From assembly GCF_004138125.1 (NCBI RefSeq), contig NZ_RXHS01000008.1, positions 1 through 64,000 on the forward strand: 64,000 nt of DNA. The letters are read 5' to 3'. Below the pieces are notes generated by a model. It was not told where the DNA came from. It saw only the letters and a program-made list of their open reading frames with translations, and made no database searches. Numbering within the stretch: the first letter of the stretch is position 1; each line of letters begins with the position of its first letter. A program made the position numbers and the translations under genes. This document shows positions 54,401 through 63,283 of the stretch, one piece after another. The DNA is from Seramator thermalis (GTDB lineage: Bacteria; Bacteroidota; Bacteroidia; Bacteroidales; Dysgonomonadaceae).

Positions 54401-57292
54401 GCGTTTCAACAACTTTTGTTCCTGCCAAAGTTCGAATAAAACATGAATATCTCTATCCGAAACGCCCAACATGATTTCAGCCGGTTTCTCAGGTGTAAAA
54501 TCGGCGTTCCGAACAATATACCAATCGTTGGTTTTGATGGGCGGACGTTTGTCGGCATACGAAAACAGGACAAAATCCTTTTCGGCTTCAACCTTGTTGC
54601 CGGCATCATCTCTCGATTGTAGTTTCAACCGATATTTTCCGGAAGGCAGCTTTTGAAGTTTTGCCGATAATTCGGGTTGCATACCTGTTCGAAAATCACT
54701 CTCGAAAAGTTGCGAGGCAATACTGTCATTTTCGTTTACGGAAAAAAGTCGATATATTCCTTTTGCATCAATCTTCTGCCCGTCGAGATTGGTTGCCGTA
54801 ATGCGAATGTTGTCAGTTGAGGATTTTTCGATCCGATCTTTGCAATCAACCTCGAGCATCATGCCTATATCGCCCACACTCAACACATAATGTGCCGACT
54901 GCGTTTCGCCATTCATATCGGTAATACTTGCTTCGATTGTAAAGGAAAATACCGATGGGGTTGAACGCAAAAAAAGATTGGTTTCGCTATCGGGCTTTGA
55001 AGGCTTGAATGTGATATCGAATTTTCCGTTCTCGTCGGTTATCGTGCTGCCTTGTTCGATTTGCTCGGCCGAGCCATTTATACTGCTCCACCACCATAAA
55101 GGCGAACGCGTGATGACGTAATCGACGGTTGAATGCTGCAATTTTATGCCCGAATAGTTTTCGGCCTTGCCCGTCAACGTAACCTCATCGCCAAACCTGT
55201 AGGTTTTGGTAATAGGTTCGAAAGTGATTTCAAACGTTGGTCGTTTGTATTCCAACACCTGAAAATTTGCCTGAACATTGTCGATTCTGATTTGATAATT
55301 TCCCGACAATTTACCTTCGAGCAAAACAAATTCGCCAGAAATGGAGCCAAATTCGTTTGTTCGCAACTGTTTTGTAGCAATCGTCTGATTATTTGCATCT
55401 ACCAAAATCACCGAATAGGATTTTTCGGCAACCGGCAGAGTTTTTTCGTCCTGCAATATTGTTGCAATCGCTTTGAAATAAACGGTTTGTCCCGGACGAT
55501 AGATGCCCCGATCGGTGAAAATCGAAATGTTCTCGAGACCTTCCCTATCGTTTTGCCGATAAAAATAATAATTCGGCATATTTTCGGGAAGCGAACCTTG
55601 ATCGTCCCCTGAAACAACCCGATAAAAATAGGCATACCGATCTTTTTCATCGCCCGGCGAAAATTTCGCCAGGCCATTCTCGTCGGTAATCAAGGTGTCG
55701 ATTTTTTTGATCTGCTCTTGAGAAGTCTGATAAACCCGCTTAAAAATTTCGATTTGTGCATTTTTTATCGGTTTCCCCGATATGCGATCAACAACGAAAA
55801 ATTCCGCTTGTCCTTCCGAAATCAGGCGCGAAAACGTGGCCAGATCCGAAATTGCAAACGAATAGGTATTTTGGTTCTCCTCAATCGGTTTATCGGCCGA
55901 AAATACGGCAATGTAAGCACCAAATTCGTCAATATCGAGCGTGATGGTGTCTTTCTTCGTCTCGTAGGGTTCGCCTTTGGGCAACGATATGGTTTGTTTT
56001 TTCACAAACCGTTTCGCAATGTTTTTATTTCCATTAAATCTATCGATAAACAGATCAGTAGGATTCACTTGATAGATATCGATTTCGAGTTCCGTAATAT
56101 TTCTGTACGAAATCTCCATTCCCTTTTTCCATCGAAGCGGGTAGGTATTCTGCCCCGAAACGGAAACTGTGGGTTGGGTAAGTTTCGTCAATCTGTTTTG
56201 AAGCAGCCCGATGCGCTCATATCGAGGATATCGTTGAACCGTGCGATTGAGCAATTCGTAAATTTCTTTCGTTTTTGCATTTTCCACGTCCGAATCTTCT
56301 GTCGAGATAAAATAGGATTCATAATATTCGGCAATTTTATCTACAACTTCCACACTGAAATCGTTGTCGTTCCATTTTGTCAACATAGCTTTGAGGGCAG
56401 CCAAAGCATAACTTTTGTACGCCGAAGTCAACTGCCTCAGATAATCGAGCTTGTCAAACTCTACCAAAACTAACGATCGATTCATTCCGCGTTGCATGAG
56501 CGATGTCATATAATTGCGAAAGGTTTGCAGCGTCCATAAACCAACATCCTGTTTCTGCGGATCGAACTGCAAGTGAACAAATTCTTCGGCAGGAGCAAAA
56601 AGAGATTGCTGAGAAATATTTTTTCGGGCAAGCGAACGACCTAAATCATTGCCTTGCGGCAACCGGCGAAAGAGATCAATTGCCCGCAATGACAGAAAAT
56701 CGTAGAGAGTGGGGAAAAAACGTCGAGAATCTTTCCCAAGTTCCACAACAGCGGCATAATCTTCCACTTTTGTCTTTAACAACAAATCTCGTTCTGCAAT
56801 CGATGCGTTGAGATTTTCAACTACTCGGTCGAAGAAAATATTTTTTGTCCATTCTTTCATGTCATCGGGCACAAATCCGATAACGGCAGTTCTTCGATCG
56901 ATGATCCATTGATTGCTGAAATAATAATTCAGATATAACTCGGCGAGCATCGAATGCAATACCGATTTTTCCACCTCATCATCACTTTTGGAAAGCATTT
57001 CATTCACTTTTTCGAAAACCGACGCATCGTTTTCGGCATCGATCTCCAAATCGTATTTTCCCTGATGTATAATGGCTTTCACCGCTTGCGGCGAATTTCC
57101 CTCACTGATTGCTTTGCGTAAAATTTTATCTACTTCTTGTGAAGCAGATTTGGGAAGAGATTTTTGTTCAAAAGCCACAACATTTTTCCATAGTTGATCG
57201 TAACTATCCGATTTGCCGCCCGTTGATTGTTGGGCATTGAGACTTGAACAGCACACCACAGATAAAAGAATATTAAGAATTGATTTTTTCAT
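51425..57292 (-). CDS. Large secreted alpha-2-macroglobulin family protein without a CxEQ thioester motif
   Basis: The 1955-aa protein starts with a signal peptide (MKKSILNILLSVVCCSSLNA). An alpha-helical N-terminal region (to about residue 350) precedes a series of macroglobulin beta domains; ENISIFTDRGIYRPGQTVYF is the MG2-type signature. Then come the bait-like and A2M regions (FNETAFFYPQLRTNTNGEV; RWRFRILAHDRNLNVGT) and the alpha/alpha-toroid thioester-type domain (TDEGGWSWIKGFYPSRSIT). Where homologues with a thioester have CxEQ after NPAWYAVQALP, this protein reads LSAPDNDNAVSWFAAYY, so it cannot form one. It may trap or bind proteases by other means or serve in envelope maintenance. 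Cys are nearly absent after the signal sequence. Confidence 0.92.
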   Translation of the reverse strand: MKKSILNILLSVVCCSSLNAQQSTGGKSDSYDQLWKNVVAFEQKSLPKSASQEVDKILRKAISEGNSPQAVKAIIHQGKYDLEIDAENDASVFEKVNEMLSKSDDEVEKSVLHSMLAELYLNYYFSNQWIIDRRTAVIGFVPDDMKEWTKNIFFDRVVENLNASIAERDLLLKTKVEDYAAVVELGKDSRRFFPTLYDFLSLRAIDLFRRLPQGNDLGRSLARKNISQQSLFAPAEEFVHLQFDPQKQDVGLWTLQTFRNYMTSLMQRGMNRSLVLVEFDKLDYLRQLTSAYKSYALAALKAMLTKWNDNDFSVEVVDKIAEYYESYFISTEDSDVENAKTKEIYELLNRTVQRYPRYERIGLLQNRLTKLTQPTVSVSGQNTYPLRWKKGMEISYRNITELEIDIYQVNPTDLFIDRFNGNKNIAKRFVKKQTISLPKGEPYETKKDTITLDIDEFGAYIAVFSADKPIEENQNTYSFAISDLATFSRLISEGQAEFFVVDRISGKPIKNAQIEIFKRVYQTSQEQIKKIDTLITDENGLAKFSPGDEKDRYAYFYRVVSGDDQGSLPENMPNYYFYRQNDREGLENISIFTDRGIYRPGQTVYFKAIATILQDEKTLPVAEKSYSVILVDANNQTIATKQLRTNEFGSISGEFVLLEGKLSGNYQIRIDNVQANFQVLEYKRPTFEITFEPITKTYRFGDEVTLTGKAENYSGIKLQHSTVDYVITRSPLWWWSSINGSAEQIEQGSTITDENGKFDITFKPSKPDSETNLFLRSTPSVFSFTIEASITDMNGETQSAHYVLSVGDIGMMLEVDCKDRIEKSSTDNIRITATNLDGQKIDAKGIYRLFSVNENDSIASQLFESDFRTGMQPELSAKLQKLPSGKYRLKLQSRDDAGNKVEAEKDFVLFSYADKRPPIKTNDWYIVRNADFTPEKPAEIMLGVSDRDIHVLFELWQEQKLLKREWVTLNNEIRTFTIPYDETYKNGVSVFLTYMKDQKFYTHSAILSTPKKSNDLKIKLDVFRDKLLPGQKEEWRMTVRDASGNPVSAEVLASMYDLSLDAIYKSPDWIFNRPVSRSYISLPSYRTDNSLGKIYGVYAGSIPQFKTPEFVFDSFNWFGLQFGGGYGGYILRSTAGAVKQNAPVFKAESGNLDEVMMVADAQSVNIDTEKESRETKTTVSQIRKNFNETAFFYPQLRTNTNGEVRLAFTVPESNTRWRFRILAHDRNLNVGTTDTLAVSQKELMITPNLPRFFRQGDQSAVSTKISNLSEKTLEGTVSMELFDPLTDRILEKIVLPNQKQAFLLSKGESSSVSWTFDVPTDIDLLGVRIVADSKLFSDGEQHALAVLPNRMLVTESMPMDVNGNQTKVFSMDRLLHPQSSTLQNYRLSLEFASNPAWYAVQALPVLSAPDNDNAVSWFAAYYANTLGSHISKTFPKVAAMIDAWKKQGGDSETLLSNLEKNEELKNVLIEETPWVLEAKNETEQKQRLSLLFDLNRNQNLTRTAIDKLQELQTDEGGWSWIKGFYPSRSITQYVLYGLGRLDELIANEADTAIAVMSEKAVNYIDAQALRSFEQLKKNNKNWRSVTAIPSLDLEYMFVRSMYSQYKLSPESKSMIDFYTSILIKNRTNFDLYQRSLIAVIMQRNGNSDLTSAILKSFREHATIDPEKGMFWANNRSHVFLSQSAVSVHTFIMDAFRIAGSKADEMDLMKKWLLKQKQTQLWESTQATLDAVYALLSTGTDWFSAENEVQLTIGKTVIEPQQEELGTGYFKTTWSGKEIDPDMGSVKIENKGKAPAWGALYWQYFEETDKISKTDAGLDVEKKLFIEKIEASGKKLIPLDSDCTLKVGDKIVVRLTVRSDRDFEFVHLKDMRAACLEPIEQFSGVRWQDRLIYYQTSKDASTNFYFDVMPRGTYVLEYPVYVNRVGNYSNGITTIRCMYAPEFASHTSGIRINVKE

Positions 57293-57635
57293 TATCTACA
57301 GATTAATTGAAGATAAACGTTTTTTACATATTTACATAATAGTGAGATATTAAAAACCGATAAAGGTTGCATGAGCCACATAAAATAACACAAATGTTAA
57401 CTATTTGTACAACGGTTTAAAATCGCTTTTGTTGAGCTTTGGCAGGATATTTGTCTCTTAGAAATCGAGTTATTATATGCAAAATGCAAGCCTTACAAAT
57501 GAAATCGGCCACAGCGTTTTTCATTCAAAATCGAATAATGGGGATTACACCGACAGATTGTTCGCAGGTATACTGAAAAGAAAAGACGAACCCGATAACG
57601 AGTCCGTCCTCTCTCCACTAAAAAATAATTTTCGA
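57293..57635. other. Intergenic region between the GH78 operon and the macroglobulin gene
   Basis: The 343 bases contain the terminator of the GH78 operon (57575-57608). I could not find a clear -7 element for the macroglobulin gene. No coding sequence is visible. Confidence 0.5.
57575..57608 (-). terminator. Intrinsic terminator of the GH78 operon
   Basis: On the minus strand GACGGACTCG pairs with CGGGTTCGTC (57608-57585) with two G-U wobbles and a TTAT loop, followed by TTTTCTTTTC. Confidence 0.75.
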
Positions 57636-60374
57636 TTACTTGCTTTTTAATTGATATCTTCCTGATCCTAATTCGATTTCAATTGCGTCATCGGTTTCGG
57701 TCACTTTGTGTATGCCTTTGCCCGATGGTGAAGCAATATTGAGTTGCTTCGGCAGCTTGACGGTGGCAGAAGTGTTCGCAGGAATGACAATATCCCAAGT
57801 GAAAGAATTGTTTTCCTTAGTCCATTCGCTTTTGATTTCGCCATACACAAAATTATAAGATGCTTTCACATGCGATAATCCTTCGGGAAATTTCGGCTCC
57901 ATCCACAGCTTTTTGTAAGCTACACTGCCCGGTGCACATTTGATGCCCGCCAGATCTTCGTAATACCAGATGATCAGATCGCCCAGCAGCATCACATGAT
58001 TTCCGGAGTTCATAGCAGGATCGGCAGTATCTCCGTTCCAAAGTTCCCAGATAGTAGTAGCACCTTTGCGGATCATATATCCCCAACTCGGATAAGTGTC
58101 GTTTGTCGCAATTTTATAGGCCAAATCAACGTTTCCGTATTGTGTGAGCCCCCGCATCAATTGTTGAATTCCCAATACACCCGTACTAACATGTCCGTCG
58201 AAATCGACTTCGGTTTTCCTTACGACATTATCGAAAACCTTTTGTTCATATCCTTCGGGAACCAATCCCAGACAAAGCGAAAGGATATTGGCCGTTACCG
58301 TATTGTTGTCGTATTTTGCCGAATCGGCATTGAAGTATTTTGCATTGTAGGCTTCCTTGATTTTTGCAGCCATATCCTTAAATTCGGTTGTATCTTGCTG
58401 ATTACCGGAAATTTCGGCAAATTGCGTCATCAGGTTCAATAGGCTGTAATACATCGTCGTGCTCAGAATCGGTCCCGCCGTTTTGCGTGCCGGATCTTGA
58501 GAGTGAATGAGATCTTGTCTTTCGGGAGGCATACACCAATCGCCATAGGTGTCTTTGATAAGGATGTAATCCTGCATGGATACCTGTTGGATGCGCTCCA
58601 GATAACGTTTCATCGAAGCATAGTGCTTGATGATCGGATTGGTGTCGCCATACTGATGATAAAGCATGTTTGCAGCATAAAAGTAAGCGGCCGGCCAGGT
58701 TACGTCGTCATTATAGATAGTCCAGTAACGCGGCGAGACTACTGAAATGCTCCCTTCCGGACTTTGAGAATCTTCGATATCCTGCACCCATTTGCTGTAA
58801 AGCAAGGCGTTGTCGAAAACGAAAGCTTCGCCGAAACATCCCGTGGCGCGATCGCCCAACCAGCCCATGCGTTCGTCGCGTTGCGGACAGTCGGTGGGCA
58901 TGCCGCGATAATTTCCACGAATGCCCCAATAGGCATTTTTGAAAGTCTGGTTGATGATTTCGTTGTTGGTTTCAAATTGTCCGGTAGTTTCCATTTTGTC
59001 GTATATCACTTTCCCGGTGAATGCCGACAAGTCAGGCATTGCATCTAAGCCCGAAATTTCAACAAAACGAAATCCGTGATATACAAACGATGGCTCCCAA
59101 CTGAATTCTCCGTCTTTTGCGGGTGTATAGATGTCCGTAACTTTGGCTCCTCGAAGGTTTGCCAAATACAGTGTGCTGTCGGGATTGAGCAGTTCGGCGA
59201 AGCGCATGGTGATAGGTTGGCCTTTTTTCCCGTTCAGTTTTTCGATTTTCAACCAACCCACCATATTTTGCCCCATGTCGAGGATATATTTTCCGTCAGG
59301 AAGTTTGGTAATTTTTATCGGTTTTATTTCCTCCATCACGCGGAGGTTGGGATTGGGTTGTGCCGTAAGTTTTCCTTTCGGAGCCGGCATCAAGTCCGCC
59401 TGCAGCCATGAACTGTCGTCGAAAGTGGTTGTGTTCCAACCGGGCATTTCGAGGTTGGCGTCATATTCCTCACCATCGTATTCGTTGTTGGCCACGATAG
59501 GTCCCTTTGAGGTAACTTTCCACGATTCATCGCTTACTACGATCTGAGAAGTACCGTCGGTGTACTCTATTTCCAATTGCGCAAGCAAACTCGGCAGTCC
59601 GAAGACTTGCAGATTGTCGAAATCGAATGCCGATCCGCGCATACCGAAATAACGTCCGTTACCAAGCTTTACGGCGATTACGTTCGTCTCGGGCGAAATC
59701 AAATTTGTAACATCGTAGGTATTGAAGTAAACTCTTTCGGGATACCACGACACCGTTGGAGCAAAAACGTCTTCCGACACCCGTTTCCCGTTGATATAAG
59801 CTTCGCTTGACCCCAATCCCGAAATGTAAAGAACGGCTCTTTTTACTTCTTTGTCTGTAGTAAAGGGCTTGCGTAGGTAACGCGCAGCTAACCGCGTATC
59901 ACCTTTCATGGTTTCGCCGGGATTCGACAGCGAATCTTCGCCGATCCATTTGGCCTGCCAATCAGCATCGTTGAGCAGCGCCATCGACCAACGTCCGATT
60001 GCACTCCAATCACTGTTTCCTTGGTTTGTAAATACTTTCACTCTCCAAAAACAAACTTGGCGCGAAGACAGCTCACTGCCTTCGTAAGGAATCAGAATCG
60101 ACTGATCACTTTTCACCTTCTTTGTGTCCCACAGCAGATTTTTACCCTGCACCAAATCTTCTTCGGAACTTGCTACTTGAATTTGATAAGCACTTTGCAT
60201 CAAATCCGGAGTGTTCGATGCTATTTGCCAGGAAAATCGAGGCTGCGTGGTGACAACTCCTTCGGGATTTTCCTGCATTTCAACTTTCAGAGAGGAAACT
60301 GTTGGTTTTTCTCCCTGACATGCACTCATCACAATAGCGAATAAAATGCTGATAAATAAATAAATGCGTTTCAT
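57636..60374 (-). CDS. GH78 alpha-L-rhamnosidase, lipoprotein
   Basis: Predicted to release terminal alpha-L-rhamnose from plant or microbial glycans or glycosides. The 912-aa protein has a lipoprotein signal (IVMSACQG). The GH78 order is visible: N-terminal fibronectin-like domain (QENPEGVVTTQPRFSW), beta-sandwich domains (WQAKWIGEDSL; RYFGMRGSAFDF), the (alpha/alpha)6 catalytic domain with CPQRDERMGWLGD (about residues 496-508), which holds the acidic triad region, and TTIWELWNGDTADPAMNSG (about residue 776) with the other catalytic Glu, then a C-terminal beta domain. It follows the second GH78 gene by 33 bp on the same strand; the pair is an operon. Confidence 0.93.
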   Translation of the reverse strand: MKRIYLFISILFAIVMSACQGEKPTVSSLKVEMQENPEGVVTTQPRFSWQIASNTPDLMQSAYQIQVASSEEDLVQGKNLLWDTKKVKSDQSILIPYEGSELSSRQVCFWRVKVFTNQGNSDWSAIGRWSMALLNDADWQAKWIGEDSLSNPGETMKGDTRLAARYLRKPFTTDKEVKRAVLYISGLGSSEAYINGKRVSEDVFAPTVSWYPERVYFNTYDVTNLISPETNVIAVKLGNGRYFGMRGSAFDFDNLQVFGLPSLLAQLEIEYTDGTSQIVVSDESWKVTSKGPIVANNEYDGEEYDANLEMPGWNTTTFDDSSWLQADLMPAPKGKLTAQPNPNLRVMEEIKPIKITKLPDGKYILDMGQNMVGWLKIEKLNGKKGQPITMRFAELLNPDSTLYLANLRGAKVTDIYTPAKDGEFSWEPSFVYHGFRFVEISGLDAMPDLSAFTGKVIYDKMETTGQFETNNEIINQTFKNAYWGIRGNYRGMPTDCPQRDERMGWLGDRATGCFGEAFVFDNALLYSKWVQDIEDSQSPEGSISVVSPRYWTIYNDDVTWPAAYFYAANMLYHQYGDTNPIIKHYASMKRYLERIQQVSMQDYILIKDTYGDWCMPPERQDLIHSQDPARKTAGPILSTTMYYSLLNLMTQFAEISGNQQDTTEFKDMAAKIKEAYNAKYFNADSAKYDNNTVTANILSLCLGLVPEGYEQKVFDNVVRKTEVDFDGHVSTGVLGIQQLMRGLTQYGNVDLAYKIATNDTYPSWGYMIRKGATTIWELWNGDTADPAMNSGNHVMLLGDLIIWYYEDLAGIKCAPGSVAYKKLWMEPKFPEGLSHVKASYNFVYGEIKSEWTKENNSFTWDIVIPANTSATVKLPKQLNIASPSGKGIHKVTETDDAIEIELGSGRYQLKSK

Positions 60375-60407
60375 TGTAAAAAAATTTAATATGTGAATCG
60401 ATAAATC

Positions 60408-63191
60408 TTAATTTGTGAATTGGTAATTACCCGCCGAAACTTCGAATAACAGACATCCGTCTTTCTTGCCGATTTTATTTGCCAATCCCGTTTTTTCGTG
60501 CACCGTTTTCCCCTTTTCATCAGGAAAATAAATCGTGGCCGTACAATTTGGCGGTACTGTTACGTTTAATTCTGTCTTTCCGTCACTACGTTCCCAATGC
60601 GATTTAATTAAACCTGCGGGAGAATCGAATTCGGCTTTCGCCCACGAAATTTGTGCTTCGGTCAAGAGAGGGATGCGAATGATGAATTTTCTGAATCCCG
60701 GAATTTCCGGATCACGTCTTATGCCTGCCACGCCATCAACGTACCATGCGCCAGGATAAAGGTAAGAACTGTGTAACAGGGAATGTCCGGGCAAATCTTT
60801 TTCCCACATTTCCCATATTGTTGTAGCCCCGTTTTCGCGCATGAATCCCCAACTTGGATAAGTGGTTTGCGATGTCATCGAATAGATAAGATCATCTCGG
60901 CCTTCTTCGCGCAAAACCTTGAAAAGCATGGCTCCGCCGGTAATCCCCACATCGATATGTCCTTTCTGATTGACAAGAATTTCCTGCTCGAGCCGTTCCA
61001 TCACGGCCTGCCGCAATTCTTTTGGCATGATATCGCCATATAAGGCAGCTGCCAAACTTCGCATGGTTCCATCAGAATAATTGTGATCATCGGCATGATA
61101 ATATTTTGCATGGAGAATCTTGCTCGAAATGTCAGCCTGATGTTCCCACTCCTCTGCTTCATTTGTTTTGCCGATGACTCGCGCAATCTTGGTCGCAGTC
61201 TTCAGGTTGTAAATCCAGTAACAATTGTTGAAAAACAGGTTTTCATCAGAGTTGTTGTTCATGCCTTGTTCAGTAGCATGTGGCCATAACCAGTCTCCCA
61301 GGAAATCCCAATTACCGCCATAACGCGTGAGCATATTGTCTTTGACTTTCGTATCCAGAAAACTCATCCAGCCTTTGATCATTTCGAAATTTTCACGAAG
61401 GACATCGGCGTCTCCCTCATGTTGATACATGAACCACGGTAACGTTACCACAATTCCGCCCCAAGCCGGGCCACCTCCACCATGATAGGTAGGTGCAGTT
61501 TGTGGAAGAATGCCACCTCCAAGCAGTCTGCCGCTGCCAACTTGTTTTCGAGCCCAATTCGGATCGTTCATATTGCCGACCATCGGTTCCGTACCCTGTA
61601 CGTCGCGCCAGTCTTCGAGCCATTTGTTGTAGAAAGCTCCCAACTGATAATTGAACATGCCGGTTTCGGATGTCGCATGCGCATCGCCGCCATACCCCAG
61701 CCTTTCGCGTTGTGGACAATCAACCACATATCCGCCGAGCGTCAGATTTTCGAAAGTCCATCGAATGGTTTTGTATATCCAATTTTGTAAAGGATCGGAA
61801 CATTCGAAGGTTGTTGCATTTTCGTAATCCGTTCGAACGTTCCATCCTTTGATGTCTTCCTTACGAAGTTCAGATTTCAATCCGAGAATCGTGATCCATC
61901 TGCCTGAGCTGTAATTGAATCGATTACGAAAGGTACCTTCACCTGTCTGTCCGATAACGAAAGCATTTTGCAAACCAAAAGTCATATCGTTCTGTTCCCG
62001 TTCGGAAAATAAGAAGCGAACCGTATCACCCGGATTTCCCTTAACGGGTATCTGCGTCCATCCGGCAAAATTTACGCCCATGTCCACGCGATAACTTCCA
62101 TCGGAACGTTTTTCAATACTGATGGGCTGAATTTCACGAAACAGTTTATTTGTTTCCACTCGTTGAGCCGACAATTTTAGTTTTGGAGTATAAACGGTTG
62201 CTTTCTGCCACGATTGATCGTTGTAGTTTGGCTGATCCCAACCGTCGATTTCCCGATTGGCATCCCAAATCTCCCCGCCATAGCCGCCCGCTCCAAAGTC
62301 CCAATTTCCGATGAGCTTGTTGGGACTGGGATGCGTTCGCCAAGATTCATCGGTAATGACTCTGGCAAGTTTGTGGCGGTTGCTGCCGTAAATATCGACT
62401 TGAGCAATGACAATGGGTGCTCTGGGTTTATCGGGAGTAGCGTAAGCTCCGAAAATCGACCATGAAGTTCCGAGCCAAAAAACGATCGTGTTTTTGCCTT
62501 TTTTCAGTGCGGGAGCAATGTCATAAGCAATATATCGGGCACGTTTGGTATGATCGGTTACTGCCGGTGCAAGCACGTGGTCACCAATTTTCTGCCCGTT
62601 CACATACACTTCGTGATATCCGACCGATGCCACAAAAAGGATTGCTCTTTCGGGCTTTTGATTCAGATCGAAATTTTTTCTGAACCAAGGATCGTACATT
62701 TGATTGCTACCCCAGTTCGGATCATATACTTCAGAGGTCCCGATCCATTTGGCCGTCCATTCTGCCTGATTGAAATGACCTGTGCTGAAAGTCGCAGTTT
62801 CGCTTACGGCGGAAATATTGCCTGTTTCGTCTTTGACGGTTACGTTCCAGAAATAATCCTTATCGGATTGAAGTTCTTTGCCCTCGTAACGAATCAGTTG
62901 CATATCGTCGGACTTTACCCAGCCGGAGTCCCAACAATCACCGATTTTTTTGTCGAGATTGTTTGTTGAGGAAGCAACTAAAATACGATAAGCCGTTTGT
63001 AATTGGCCGAATTTCTTTTCATCAGTTGCATTCAGTGTCCAGCTGAATCGCGGCTGCGTTACGTCCAAGCCGGTTGGATTCGACAGATATTCGCAAGTGA
63101 GACTTTTGGGAATGATTGTGCAGATTTGCTGACCATTAACCATGAAGGCCAGAATAAATGAAATGAAGGATATGATTAAGTATGTTTTCAT
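60408..63191 (-). CDS. GH78 alpha-L-rhamnosidase, secreted
   Basis: A second GH78 enzyme of 927 aa with a signal peptide (ISFISFILAFMVNGQQ) but no lipobox Cys, so probably periplasmic. Domains as in the neighbour: N-terminal NPTGLDVTQPRFSWTLNA, carbohydrate-binding-like sandwiches, catalytic domain with DCPQRERLGYGGDAHA (about residue 495) and TTIWEMWEKDLPGHSLLH (about residue 789). The first motif reads RERLGYGGD rather than RDERMGWLGD, and the sequence differs widely from the neighbour, so the two likely act on different rhamnosides. It is the promoter-proximal gene of the pair, 92 bp downstream of an AraC-type regulator. Confidence 0.92.
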   Translation of the reverse strand: MKTYLIISFISFILAFMVNGQQICTIIPKSLTCEYLSNPTGLDVTQPRFSWTLNATDEKKFGQLQTAYRILVASSTNNLDKKIGDCWDSGWVKSDDMQLIRYEGKELQSDKDYFWNVTVKDETGNISAVSETATFSTGHFNQAEWTAKWIGTSEVYDPNWGSNQMYDPWFRKNFDLNQKPERAILFVASVGYHEVYVNGQKIGDHVLAPAVTDHTKRARYIAYDIAPALKKGKNTIVFWLGTSWSIFGAYATPDKPRAPIVIAQVDIYGSNRHKLARVITDESWRTHPSPNKLIGNWDFGAGGYGGEIWDANREIDGWDQPNYNDQSWQKATVYTPKLKLSAQRVETNKLFREIQPISIEKRSDGSYRVDMGVNFAGWTQIPVKGNPGDTVRFLFSEREQNDMTFGLQNAFVIGQTGEGTFRNRFNYSSGRWITILGLKSELRKEDIKGWNVRTDYENATTFECSDPLQNWIYKTIRWTFENLTLGGYVVDCPQRERLGYGGDAHATSETGMFNYQLGAFYNKWLEDWRDVQGTEPMVGNMNDPNWARKQVGSGRLLGGGILPQTAPTYHGGGGPAWGGIVVTLPWFMYQHEGDADVLRENFEMIKGWMSFLDTKVKDNMLTRYGGNWDFLGDWLWPHATEQGMNNNSDENLFFNNCYWIYNLKTATKIARVIGKTNEAEEWEHQADISSKILHAKYYHADDHNYSDGTMRSLAAALYGDIMPKELRQAVMERLEQEILVNQKGHIDVGITGGAMLFKVLREEGRDDLIYSMTSQTTYPSWGFMRENGATTIWEMWEKDLPGHSLLHSSYLYPGAWYVDGVAGIRRDPEIPGFRKFIIRIPLLTEAQISWAKAEFDSPAGLIKSHWERSDGKTELNVTVPPNCTATIYFPDEKGKTVHEKTGLANKIGKKDGCLLFEVSAGNYQFTN

Positions 63192-63283
63192 TGTAAATTA
63201 GAATGGAATGATAAAAGAGCAATATCGAAAAGAAGATTATTTTCTTGTCTTTATTTATGTTGTGGAATCTGCAGGTGGGAAAT

